DNA from: Pelotomaculum schinkii
GTDB taxonomy: Bacteria > Bacillota > Desulfotomaculia > Desulfotomaculales > Pelotomaculaceae
Assembly (NCBI RefSeq): GCF_004369205.1
Contig: NZ_QFGA01000001.1
Location: 2,170,001-2,234,000 of the forward strand
DNA: 64,000 bases
Direction: 5' to 3'
The first letter of the stretch is position 1. Each line of letters starts with the position of its first letter. The position numbers and the translations under genes were made by a program. The notes below the pieces were generated by a model, which was not told the origin of the DNA, ran no database searches, and saw only the letters and a list, made by a program, of their open reading frames with translations. Below, in pieces: positions 1-7,576 of this stretch.

Positions 1-101
1 TGATACGTGGATGTATTCTGTATTCCTACAGTAAACAAAAACTGATTGTTAATCACAACAGTGAAAATATGCAATCATATAGTATTACCTGACTGGTGTA
101 G

Positions 102-192
102 TGTAGGTGCGATTTCAATCGCACAACGGGGCGTTAGCGCCGTACTTGGGCATCTAATGTAGCTTTTGTGCGAATGAATTCGCACCTACATC
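102..192 (-). repeat. Dispersed TIR repeat, family A, copy 1
   Basis: About 90 bp bounded by inverted ends TGTAGGTGCGA... and ...TCGCACCTACA. Each end is itself a small hairpin and the middle carries a GGCGCTAACGCC-like dyad. It is the reverse complement of copies at 10853-10996 and 59526-59665, sharing the core AGATGCCCAAGT. It lies downstream of the decarboxylase gene, and the rest of 1-293 shows no gene. It looks like a MITE or REP-like element. Confidence 0.75.
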
Positions 193-293
193 CGAGCAAT
201 ATAGCAGAAGCCGAAATAATTTTTGGAGCAGCGAAACGCTAATTAAGCTATTAAGTCGCTCAATTTAAGCGCTTGTCGTACAGGCTCTTGTAG

Positions 294-1739
294 TTATTCT
301 ACCACAACACTGATTGTTTTCAGCGTTGGATCGGCCGGGCCGTGGCAGGGCAGTGCCATTTTTCTGACTGCCGTCAGGTAGTTGATAACATCCACGGTGA
401 TTTCCTCACCCGGGTTTACAGCCGGAATGCCGGGCGGGTACACAGCGATTGTCTCTGCTGAGATCCTTCCCCTGGCTTCATCAAGAGGCACCTGACGGAA
501 TTTTGCAAACCAGGCCTCGCGTGGTTTCATCAACACAATAAAACTGTCCGGCGGGGCAACGAACGGGATGGGTTCTGTCTTGCGCTCCCTGAAGGAGATG
601 TCCTCCATGGCGCGGGCCAGTCCTTCACAGTCGGCCCGGACGGCGCCAATTGAGACAATAGCCACCACATGGGCGGAATCAGCCATTTCAACGTAAACAC
701 GGTAGCGTTCCGCCAGCATCTGCTGCACCTGGTAGCCGGACAACCCCAGCCTGCGCACTGAAATCACCAGCCTGGTCGGATCCAGGCTTGAGCCTTCGGG
801 CAGGCGCTCCGGGGACAAAACACTCAAACCATCGATAATTGACAAGCGCTGGCGCAAGCCATAGGCCAGTTCCAGAGCCTGGTCCAGCAGTCCTTTCCCC
901 CGCAGCGCCAGCTGCCGGCGGGCCAAATCAAGAGAAGCCATGAGCAGGTAGGACGGGCTGGTGGTTTGCAGCAGGCGCAGAGCTGCCGCGACACCCTGCT
1001 GCTCAATTCGTTGTCCTTGCAGGTGCAGAACTGAACTTTGGGTTAGTGAACCGCCCAGCTTGTGGGTACTCTGGACGGCAGCGTCCGCGCCGCAAGCCAT
1101 GGCATCCTCCGGCAAGGCCGGGTGAAAGCGCAGGTGGGCGCCATGCGCTTCATCTACCAGGAGCGGCTTGTCCACCCTGTGAGCAGCTTCAGCATAACCC
1201 TGCAAATCTCCGGTGACTCCGTAATAGTTGGGACTTACCGCCAGGACGGCGGCGGCTGCCGGGTTATTTTCCAACGCCGCCCGGATTGCGGCGGGTGCAA
1301 CGCCGCAATCCAGACCGAATTCAGGCATAAGCTCCGGTGTGACGTAAACCGGGTCGGCGCCGGCCAGAACCAGACCGCCCAGGACCGAGCGGTGGGCATT
1401 TCTCGGTACAACTACCTGTTTCTCACCCGCAGTTGCCACAAGCAGGGCATGAATGCCGGCGCTTGTACCGTTAACCAGGAAGAAACTGCGGTCTGCTCCG
1501 TAAAGGCCGGCAGCCAGTTCCTGGGCCAGGCGGATGGGCCCGCTCGGGCTGTGCAGGTCATCCAAACCAGGCAGCTCGGTCAAATCAAGGGAAAAAAGGG
1601 CTTTATTGTCCAGGGACATGAGACCTTCCGGAATGCATCGGCCCTGCCTGTGTCCAGGTATATGGAGATTGCACGTATTTTTTTCATTATGCCTGCAGAG
1701 CGCCTCAAAAAGAGGAGCCTGTCCTTGCCTTTCAGACAA
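294..1739 (-). CDS. Orn/Lys/Arg decarboxylase family protein (YaaO-like)
   Basis: PLP-dependent decarboxylase of the Orn/Lys/Arg family, expected to make a polyamine or cadaverine from a basic amino acid in the cytoplasm. The N-terminal motif HIPGHRQG is the family's PGHxxG signature. STHKLGGSLTQ holds the Schiff-base lysine, and VDEAHGAH is the cofactor-binding Asp region. I start it at TTG 1739 because GGAGG sits seven bases upstream; a longer reading to 1790 adds only a Phe-rich stretch with no ribosome site. That gives 481 aa, normal for the short YaaO type. B. subtilis keeps yaaO near csfB, bofA and recR, and the same neighbours appear here. The exact substrate cannot be read from sequence. 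Confidence 0.88.
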   Translation of the reverse strand: MSERQGQAPLFEALCRHNEKNTCNLHIPGHRQGRCIPEGLMSLDNKALFSLDLTELPGLDDLHSPSGPIRLAQELAAGLYGADRSFFLVNGTSAGIHALLVATAGEKQVVVPRNAHRSVLGGLVLAGADPVYVTPELMPEFGLDCGVAPAAIRAALENNPAAAAVLAVSPNYYGVTGDLQGYAEAAHRVDKPLLVDEAHGAHLRFHPALPEDAMACGADAAVQSTHKLGGSLTQSSVLHLQGQRIEQQGVAAALRLLQTTSPSYLLMASLDLARRQLALRGKGLLDQALELAYGLRQRLSIIDGLSVLSPERLPEGSSLDPTRLVISVRRLGLSGYQVQQMLAERYRVYVEMADSAHVVAIVSIGAVRADCEGLARAMEDISFRERKTEPIPFVAPPDSFIVLMKPREAWFAKFRQVPLDEARGRISAETIAVYPPGIPAVNPGEEITVDVINYLTAVRKMALPCHGPADPTLKTISVVVE

Positions 1740-1934
1740 AAAACTGCCTCCGGAACAAAATAAATAAAAACAAAAAAAAATTAAATACAAGTTTTACTAA
1801 TCTTTAATTATATCATAGAAGTCACATTATTACCAACGCCATCCTGCAATTTTGCCATTAGTTTAACCTTATAGATAACAGAGCGCATGGTCACAATAAG
1901 AAAAACATTACTATACGTAAAGGAGTGATACCGG

Positions 1935-2207
1935 GTGGCAGAACAACAGTCCTGGAAGGTAGATGAAAAGACTCTGTCCAAAAAATACGGCACCGACGTT
2001 AAGAAACTGATCAGGGCCTGGAAAAGGGGCTTTACAGATCAGGATATTGCTGTAAAGACCGGTATCAGGCCCACCACCTTATATATGATCAAGCAAGACC
2101 TGGAATTGGCGCACAGGCGCATCCGCCTGGCCCAAAAAAAACAGGCGCTGACCCAAGCTCAGACATTGGTTGGCCAGCACCAGATTTTTTTCAATCCCCA
2201 CTTGTAG
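1935..2207 (+). CDS. Small helix-turn-helix protein, hypothetical
   Basis: A 90-aa basic protein starting at GTG behind AAAGGAGTG. Residues about 25-55 (IRAWKRGFTDQDIAVKTGIR) read as a helix-turn-helix of the kind that matches a Trp/Arg-rich helix to a 'DQDIAVKTGI' turn. The C-terminal 35 residues are Gln/Arg-rich and probably helical. It is a lone plus-strand gene between two leftward units, and its last 49 bases overlap the 3' end of gin tail to tail. A DNA-binding role is inferred only from the HTH; no target is evident. Confidence 0.65.
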   Translation: MAEQQSWKVDEKTLSKKYGTDVKKLIRAWKRGFTDQDIAVKTGIRPTTLYMIKQDLELAHRRIRLAQKKQALTQAQTLVGQHQIFFNPHL

Positions 2208-2353
2208 TAGTCATAGTCCGGATCGCCCCTGTCAAGGACAATGATTCTACGCTCACACTCGTTGCAGATATAGCGACCCTTAACCATGAGTCCTTCGAAT
2301 GCAGTCAACTGGGGACGCCGGCATAATATACATGTGGGAGATGCGACTGCCAC
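2159..2353 (-). CDS. gin: Anti-sigma-G factor Gin (CsfB)
   Basis: A 64-aa zinc-ribbon protein with two Cys-x2-Cys pairs (CILC and CNEC) about 24 residues apart, followed by the typical acidic-aromatic tail GDPDYDYYKWGLKKI. This matches Gin/CsfB, which holds sigma-G inactive in the forespore until engulfment is complete and also restrains sigma-E there. Length and layout fit the family. Start is GTG 2353. In Bacillus csfB sits between bofA and yaaO; here it keeps that neighbourhood, but a ferredoxin oxidoreductase operon separates it from bofA. Family assignment is from motif and synteny. Confidence 0.8.
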   Translation of the reverse strand: MAVASPTCILCRRPQLTAFEGLMVKGRYICNECERRIIVLDRGDPDYDYYKWGLKKIWCWPTNV

Positions 2354-2406
2354 TTTATTTCACCACCGCTTAAATCACCTTTTCATATTAAATATGAACG
2401 CCACGG

Positions 2407-2667
2407 CTAATGGGTGAAAGGCGGTTTTTTCCTTTTCTCAATACTTATAGCGCAATCCGGGCATACCTCCTGGCATATACCACAGGCGATACACGCATCA
2501 CTCGACTCAATAGTCGGCGTCCCATAAACTCCTAACACATCGGACCAGTTCAGACACTTTTTTGGGCATTTTTCAATGCATAGCCCGCAACCCTTGCAAA
2601 GGCCCGGGAAAAGTGTAAAATTTCCTTTTGTTAATTCCTGTGTTTTTGGTTGGAATTGCAGTGTCAT
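2407..2667 (-). CDS. 2-oxoacid:ferredoxin oxidoreductase, ferredoxin (delta) subunit
   Basis: An 86-aa 2[4Fe-4S] ferredoxin. The two clusters are signalled by CKGCGLCIEKCPKKC and CIACGICQEVCPDC, both C-x2-C-x2-C-x3-C. It is the last gene of a four-gene operon (alpha, beta, gamma, delta, read leftward) and would pass electrons from the TPP-bound intermediate to soluble ferredoxin. It ends 15 bp after the gamma gene. Delta subunits of POR/VOR enzymes have this size; KOR enzymes often have the same four-subunit form, so it does not fix the substrate. Confidence 0.9.
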   Translation of the reverse strand: MTLQFQPKTQELTKGNFTLFPGLCKGCGLCIEKCPKKCLNWSDVLGVYGTPTIESSDACIACGICQEVCPDCAISIEKRKKPPFTH

Positions 2668-2681
2668 TTTTATGGTCCTCC

Positions 2682-3272
2682 TTAAGCATTGCTGACGGCC
2701 CGATTATTTTGATCAGATCGAACCAATTCCATGCCCCGTTCCAGGGCTCTGAAATTTAACTCCCTCAACTCAGGCTGTTTTTCAAACTTGTAACCAAGTT
2801 TTCTTTCAACAGCCTCTTTAATCCGTTCCAGTGAAATCACCCCGGTTGCTCCTACTACGGCGCCCATGATCAAAATGTTAAAAACACGGGGGTTCAGCTC
2901 CTGCTTGGCGACTTCTATAGCCGGAATGGGCAGCACCCTGGCGGCGTTGGCCGGCAGGTCTTCGTCTTTGACCTGGGTACTGCTTTCATAAACAAAAACG
3001 GTCTTAGGACCTACATATTGCCGGGTACGGTGTACCGCCCGGTCGCTTAAAGCCACTACGATATCCCCGGTTTGAAACTTGGGTGAACCAATCTGCTTGT
3101 CGCTAATCTGGACAAAGGCCACCGATACACCGCCCCGCTGCTCCACTCCGAAGTTTGGGATATAGAGAGCTTGTTTACCTTCCGCATTGGCAGCTTCCGC
3201 GATGATTTCCGCAACCGACTGGACCCCCTGGCCCCCCTCGCCTGCAAGTACCAATTTGGTTGTCCCGGTCAT
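2682..3272 (-). CDS. 2-oxoacid:ferredoxin oxidoreductase, gamma subunit
   Basis: A 196-aa gamma subunit. The N-terminal LVLAGEGGQGVQSVAEIIAE is the Gly-rich signature of this domain, followed by the RGGVSVAFVQIS motif. It contributes to the CoA-binding side of the enzyme that oxidatively decarboxylates a 2-oxoacid to its acyl-CoA, reducing ferredoxin, or runs in reverse for carboxylation in an anaerobe. It touches the beta gene (shared base at 3272), which indicates translational coupling. Confidence 0.92.
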   Translation of the reverse strand: MTGTTKLVLAGEGGQGVQSVAEIIAEAANAEGKQALYIPNFGVEQRGGVSVAFVQISDKQIGSPKFQTGDIVVALSDRAVHRTRQYVGPKTVFVYESSTQVKDEDLPANAARVLPIPAIEVAKQELNPRVFNILIMGAVVGATGVISLERIKEAVERKLGYKFEKQPELRELNFRALERGMELVRSDQNNRAVSNA

Positions 3273-4030
3273 TAGCCCACCTCCCCCTGCACGGCGCCCG
3301 GCGCCTTGATTTCTCCCACTTTAAACTGCTTGGACATCTCGTTTTCGATAAAACTCCAGGTATCCTTGGCATTGGTACGCCAGTTGGTAGGACAGGAGGA
3401 AAGAGCCTCAACGAAGGAAAACCCGTTGCCGTTGATTTGGTTCTCCAGCGCTTTCTTTAACGCTGCCTTTAGCTGCCGTAGGTTGCCGATGCTGCTCCTG
3501 GCCACGTAAGCTCCGTCCGGTGTAATGGCGGATACCATCTCCGGCCCCTGCAGGGGATAACCGGTCACTTCGGGATCCCGCCCGTAAGGCGAGGTTTCGG
3601 TTTTCTGCCCCGGCAAGGTGGTGGGAGCCATCTGCCCCCCGGTCATGGCATATTGGGTGTTATTGGCCAGGATTGCCGTAATTTTTTCATTCCGGGCCGC
3701 CGCTGCGACCATATGCTGAGCGCCGATGGAATAACCGCCGCCGTCACCCATGTATGCGATGCAGATCAATTCCGGCCTGGCCCGTTTGATACCGGTCATA
3801 ACCGGGATGGTCCGCCCGTGGTGGGTCTGGACCGAATCCAGGTTGAAGAAATCCCAGGATAAAAGTGAACAGCCAATATCACAGCCGAAGACCACTTTGT
3901 CGTGGATCTCCAGTTCATCAATAGCCTCTCCGAGAAATTTTAAAATAATACCGTGTCCGCATCCCGGGCAAAACTTATGGGGCTTGGTCTCCGCCCGCCA
4001 ACTGCGGGGCATTTTTGGTTGTGGCGCCAT
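3272..4030 (-). CDS. 2-oxoacid:ferredoxin oxidoreductase, beta subunit (TPP-binding)
   Basis: A 252-aa TPP-binding subunit. CPGCGHGIILK near residue 20 is the conserved beta-subunit opening. MGDGGGYSIGAQH followed about 25 residues later by LANNTQYAMTGGQ is the GDG...NN thiamine diphosphate/Mg2+ site. Length is typical. It lies between the alpha and gamma genes, 86 bp after alpha. The oxidised substrate could be 2-oxoglutarate, a branched-chain 2-oxoacid or pyruvate; the sequence alone does not decide. Confidence 0.93.
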   Translation of the reverse strand: MAPQPKMPRSWRAETKPHKFCPGCGHGIILKFLGEAIDELEIHDKVVFGCDIGCSLLSWDFFNLDSVQTHHGRTIPVMTGIKRARPELICIAYMGDGGGYSIGAQHMVAAAARNEKITAILANNTQYAMTGGQMAPTTLPGQKTETSPYGRDPEVTGYPLQGPEMVSAITPDGAYVARSSIGNLRQLKAALKKALENQINGNGFSFVEALSSCPTNWRTNAKDTWSFIENEMSKQFKVGEIKAPGAVQGEVG

Positions 4031-4115
4031 GCAAGACTCTCCTTAAGGTGTCATATTAGTATGTTTTGAACTTTTTGTTTTCATCCTCTGCCGGGCCGCC
4101 TCAGAGGCTGTGGAA

Positions 4116-5246
4116 CTAGCCAACTGAGGCCTTCCGCAACCTGGGTTTGCGCAGGCCGGTCTCCAGCAGTCCTTTAACCCTGACTTCAACTTCAGTAGCG
4201 GTAATACCGATCCCCGGCCGGAAAAGGTGAGTAATCTCAGCTGTGCCGCCGTAGGCAACCTCTTTAAAGAGCCTGGCCAACTGCCCGTAAGCTGACTCAA
4301 CCACCAGAATTTTACTGACACCGGCTGAAAGCTCCTTGATTTGTTGCACCGGCAGGGGACGCAGGGTCACCGGCCGAAAATAACCCACCTTGTGTCCCTG
4401 CTCTCTCAGGTTGTTTACGGCCTCCCGTACCGCCCGGAAAACCACCCCGTGGCCGACCACCACAAGTTCCGCGTCATCCGTATTTTCAGCCTGGAATTCA
4501 GCAACCTCGGGCGCTATTCTTTCAAATTCAGCCATATCGTGGGATACCTTCTCGTAAAGCTCTTCTTCCAGGTTGTAGGTATTGCGGTGATGTGCCGGGG
4601 GCCGGTCACGCCCCGGTACACCCGCCAGCCCGACAAAGGCTTGCGGTTCGATAATTTGCACGCCTCGCTCTTCCGGCTTATACATGGTCAGGGGTTCACG
4701 CATTTTCGCCTGGTATCCATCACCAAGCACAAAAGTCGGAAAGCGGTATTTCCAGGCCGTGTTAAATGCTTTGATGGTGTAATCATACAGCTCCTGGTGG
4801 TTGGCTGTGGAATATACAATCCGCATCCCCTCACCGTTCCCGCCCAGGGTGGTGAGAGTTACCTCCTGCTGGGAATAAATCACCGTCGCCGTGGATGGAC
4901 CGCCCCTCTGCTGGATTACCACCACGGTCGGCAAGCGCATCATCTCCGCCATCGACATGGGTTCCTGCATCAGCGTATTACCGGGCCCGGCTGTAGCCGT
5001 AAAAGCTTTGCGCCCTGCCATCACCCCGCCCACGGTGGTAAACCCTGCTGAAAGCTCGTCTTCAGTTTGCAGAAAGGTCTTATTATATTTTGGGGCCAGC
5101 CTGGTCCAGTAGTGCATGATTTCATTCTGGGGGGTGATCGGATAGCCGTACATAATGTCGGCTTTGGCCGCTATAGCCGCCCAGGCCACCACCTCGTTAC
5201 CGGTCATAAAGACCCTTTTTTCTTCTTGAATTGTTTTCTCAGACAT
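4116..5246 (-). CDS. 2-oxoacid:ferredoxin oxidoreductase, alpha subunit
   Basis: A 376-aa alpha subunit. Start ATG 5246 is chosen because a GGGGG run lies seven bases upstream and the family opening (TGNEVVAWAAIAAKADIMYG) follows. The longer open frame runs into repeat sequence. GYPITPQNEI, TATAGPGNTLMQEP and the C-terminal VVESAYGQLARL segment are conserved landmarks. It heads the operon alpha-beta-gamma-delta. In a syntrophic or sulfate-reducing Firmicute such an enzyme would serve amino-acid or propionate oxidation, or an incomplete TCA branch; that role is inferred. Confidence 0.92.
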   Translation of the reverse strand: MSEKTIQEEKRVFMTGNEVVAWAAIAAKADIMYGYPITPQNEIMHYWTRLAPKYNKTFLQTEDELSAGFTTVGGVMAGRKAFTATAGPGNTLMQEPMSMAEMMRLPTVVVIQQRGGPSTATVIYSQQEVTLTTLGGNGEGMRIVYSTANHQELYDYTIKAFNTAWKYRFPTFVLGDGYQAKMREPLTMYKPEERGVQIIEPQAFVGLAGVPGRDRPPAHHRNTYNLEEELYEKVSHDMAEFERIAPEVAEFQAENTDDAELVVVGHGVVFRAVREAVNNLREQGHKVGYFRPVTLRPLPVQQIKELSAGVSKILVVESAYGQLARLFKEVAYGGTAEITHLFRPGIGITATEVEVRVKGLLETGLRKPRLRKASVG

Positions 5247-5335
5247 GTAAAAACCCCCTAGAGCATTGACAAGTTGAGCAAAGCGAGTTTTGCATTTTGC
5301 GTTTGTGTTAATGAATTCGCAAACACGTATCATAT

Positions 5336-5483
5336 AGGCGTAAGGCGTAGGGCGTAAGGCGTTGGGCATAGGTATTATACTGCATTCCTTATGGGTCTTT
5401 ATTATGGCCACATATCTCGAATCAATGTCAGAGTTATAACAAGGTTTCTCTTATTACGCCTTACGCCTTACGCCCTACGACGC
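5336..5483. repeat. Iterated GGCGTAA inverted repeat, family B, copy 1
   Basis: The left arm (5336-5369) is built from GGCGTAAGGCGTAGGGCGT units. The right arm (5453-5483) is the complementary TTACGCCTTACGCC series ending in CTACGACG. About 85 bp of unique sequence lies between, including ATACTGCATTCCTTA, which recurs near 9675. The arms can pair into a long stem. It fills the spacer between the oxidoreductase operon and the P-loop ATPase gene. Relatives lie at 9698-9825 and 12372-12489. Confidence 0.75.
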
Positions 5484-5499
5484 TTTTTTTCACGGCCCA

Positions 5500-6177
5500 T
5501 TACCAAAAGGCTTTTGACATCAGGCCGGCCAGCGGGCGAACGGGGTTACCCAGACAGTCCATGGAACCGATTTGCCCGGCGATCAAGGCCGGAGCCGTTG
5601 TAGCCACCACCGGCAGTCCGAGGGTTTTAGCAGCCCTGGTAATAAGACCGGCGCCTTCCTGGACTACCTCGACAGTGGTCTCATCGCCCAGGTGCGTATT
5701 GTTGATAAGGCCGTCCACCTTTCCCATTTCCCTCACGTGCTCGACAATTTGTTCCATCCCGGAGGTCATGGGACGTGAGGTATTTACAACACAGATTATG
5801 TTCAGAAACGGATCTTCGGCGGCCCCTTCCAAAAGCTTGAGCGTCTTACTGCCTTCCACCCCATAACCGATGTCCAGGATAATATCGCCTGGCCGCCGTA
5901 GCGCCCACCTGGCCGCAGGCTTAATCGTCACGCCGGCCTCACCCAAACCCAACGTCTCTTTGGCTTCCCAGGCGATCACTTCAACACCACGGGCCATAAG
6001 CTCTTTTTGAACAGGCCGCAAAGTATAGCAGGGCTCCACAAGATCGAGGTCGACCAGGGTTACCTTCCTGCCCAGGCCGGCCAGTTCCAGCGCCCGGCTT
6101 AAAGCTGCTTCGCTCTTTCCCGCGGCATACTCACCGATATACGCTTCGACTATGCGGTCTTTGTTTATTATGCTCAA
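5500..6177 (-). CDS. P-loop ATPase, MinD/ParA-like
   Basis: A cytoplasmic P-loop NTPase of about 225 aa. GEYAAGKSE is a Walker A variant, and VDLDLVEPCYTLRP resembles the switch region of MinD/ParA and CobQ/CbiA-type ATPases. IILDIGYGVEG follows as the Walker B-like strand and INNTHLG as a late NxxH motif. The start is uncertain: TTG 6177 begins just upstream of the conserved DRIVEAYIGEY, but its SD (AAAGGAG) is very close; TTG 6225 is an alternative. It stands alone between bofA and the oxidoreductase operon. Its partner and function are unknown. Confidence 0.75.
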   Translation of the reverse strand: MSIINKDRIVEAYIGEYAAGKSEAALSRALELAGLGRKVTLVDLDLVEPCYTLRPVQKELMARGVEVIAWEAKETLGLGEAGVTIKPAARWALRRPGDIILDIGYGVEGSKTLKLLEGAAEDPFLNIICVVNTSRPMTSGMEQIVEHVREMGKVDGLINNTHLGDETTVEVVQEGAGLITRAAKTLGLPVVATTAPALIAGQIGSMDCLGNPVRPLAGLMSKAFW

Positions 6178-6313
6178 AACTCCTTTTTTTAAGCTAAAAT
6201 ACCCATAAAAAAAGAACAGTATCAACTGTTCCCCAGGTTTCCGGCAAACCCGCGTTTATTATTTAACCATTCCCCAACTGAAATTCTTCTAAACTAAAAA
6301 ATATTTTAAATTT

Positions 6314-6589
6314 TTAACCTATAAATAAAACATTTAACAAGACCAGGAGTACTACTCCAGGCAGCTGGAGTATACCGGCAGTCAGAATGGTCAAGGGATT
6401 AATGGCGATGTGAAAGCCCAAATAACCGAACACCGCGTTGATGGCCAAAAGCAATGCGACCCCCAGGACGGTCCAGGCTGTCAGCCGGATTAAAAATTTT
6501 AAAGGGCGGAACAGCGCGGTTCCCACCAGGTAGAGCCCGAATAACCCGGCCAGTCCGATAATCACATATTTCCATTCCAAACGGAGCAC
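6314..6589 (-). CDS. bofA: BofA-like pro-sigma-K processing inhibitor
   Basis: A 91-aa membrane protein with two to three hydrophobic segments and the C-terminal hydrophobic motif INPLTILTAGILQLPGVVLLVLL shortened here to INPLTILTAGILQLPGV. BofA sits in the mother-cell membrane around the forespore. There it holds SpoIVFB inactive with SpoIVFA, delaying pro-sigma-K cleavage. Synteny with recR and ebfC immediately upstream matches Bacillus and clostridia. Sequence conservation in this family is low, so the call leans on size, topology and context. Confidence 0.82.
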   Translation of the reverse strand: MLRLEWKYVIIGLAGLFGLYLVGTALFRPLKFLIRLTAWTVLGVALLLAINAVFGYLGFHIAINPLTILTAGILQLPGVVLLVLLNVLFIG

Positions 6590-6629
6590 CCCCCTTGCTC
6601 CATTATATGGCCCGAAATGAAAATTATTC

Positions 6630-7232
6630 CTATTTCATCTCCTGCCTGCCTTCCAGCGCCCTGCCCAGAGTTACCTCATCGGCGTACTCCAAATCGGCTC
6701 CCACGGGCAGGCCGTGGGCGAGCCTGGTCACGCGGATGCCAAGCGGCCTGATCAGACCGGACAAATAGAGGGCCGTGGCGTCACCTTCCACATTGGGGTT
6801 GGTGGCCAGGATCACCTCCTTTACTTCCCCGCCCGACAGGCGTTTCAGCAGGTTCCTGATGTTCAGTTGTTCCGGTCCCACCCCTTCCATCGGGGAGATG
6901 GCCCCATGCAGCACGTGATAAAGCCCCCTGAACCCCCTGGCTTTCTCCATCGAGGCCACGTCTCTGGGGCGCTCCACCACACAGATACTATCACGCCTGC
7001 GACGTTCATCCCCGCAGATAAAACAGGGGTCCACATCGGTCAGGTTGCCGCACAGGCTACAGTGGTGAATGGCATTTCTGGCTTCCTGCATGGCCTTGGC
7101 CAGGTTGGCGGCTACTTCGGGCGGGGCATGCAGGAGATGAAAGGCCAGGCGCTGGGCTGTTTTCGGGCCGATCCCCGGAAGTTTCCCCAGTTCATCAATA
7201 AGACGGGCGACCGGCTTGGCGTAGTAGTTCAT
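6630..7232 (-). CDS. recR: Recombination protein RecR
   Basis: A 200-aa RecR. It has an N-terminal helix-hairpin-helix ([18 protein letters not shown]), a C4 zinc finger ([16 protein letters not shown]) and a Toprim domain beginning [15 protein letters not shown]. The C-terminal LARGLP-type motif reads [15 protein letters not shown]. With RecO and RecF it loads RecA at gapped DNA. Three bases separate it from ebfC, so the two are co-translated in the dnaX-ebfC-recR operon. Confidence 0.97.
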   Translation of the reverse strand: MNYYAKPVARLIDELGKLPGIGPKTAQRLAFHLLHAPPEVAANLAKAMQEARNAIHHCSLCGNLTDVDPCFICGDERRRRDSICVVERPRDVASMEKARGFRGLYHVLHGAISPMEGVGPEQLNIRNLLKRLSGGEVKEVILATNPNVEGDATALYLSGLIRPLGIRVTRLAHGLPVGADLEYADEVTLGRALEGRQEMK

Positions 7233-7235
7233 CTA

Positions 7236-7547
7236 CTATAGGCCGGGTATTTTAAGACCGCCGGTAAGTCTGCCCATTTCCTGGGACGCCATATCCTGCG
7301 CCTTCTTAAGAGCCTCATTGACAGCAGCGAGGACCAGGTCCTGCAACATTTCCACGTCTTCCGGGTCTACCGCCTCAGGCTTGATTTCTATTGCTGTAAT
7401 TTCATTTTTACCGTTGGCCGTCACCCTGACCACGCCCCCGCCGGCTGTGCTCTCCACCGTGCGGTTGGCCAGTTCTTCCTGCAGCCTCATCATATCCTGC
7501 TGCATCTTCTGGACCTGCTTCATCATCTTGTTCATATTGCCACCCAT
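7236..7547 (-). CDS. ebfC: YbaB/EbfC-family nucleoid-associated protein
   Basis: A 103-aa protein with an N-terminal Met/Gln-rich helix ([22 protein letters not shown] shortened: [14 protein letters not shown]) and the conserved core [23 protein letters not shown]. The family forms dimers shaped like tweezers and binds DNA with little sequence preference. It is placed between dnaX and recR as in most bacteria. Start ATG 7547 could shift to the internal Met a few residues on. Confidence 0.93.
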   Translation of the reverse strand: MGGNMNKMMKQVQKMQQDMMRLQEELANRTVESTAGGGVVRVTANGKNEITAIEIKPEAVDPEDVEMLQDLVLAAVNEALKKAQDMASQEMGRLTGGLKIPGL

Positions 7548-7576
7548 TATTCAATCGTCCCCCTTTTATTTTCGTT

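Noticed and set aside
1062-1763. 233-aa plus-strand open frame opposite the decarboxylase gene.
   Set aside because: Antisense shadow of a clear coding gene, no ribosome site or domain.
5336-5483. CRISPR array.
   Set aside because: The iterated units are 7-14 bp, contiguous and facing each other as inverted arms, with no regular spacers and no cas genes.
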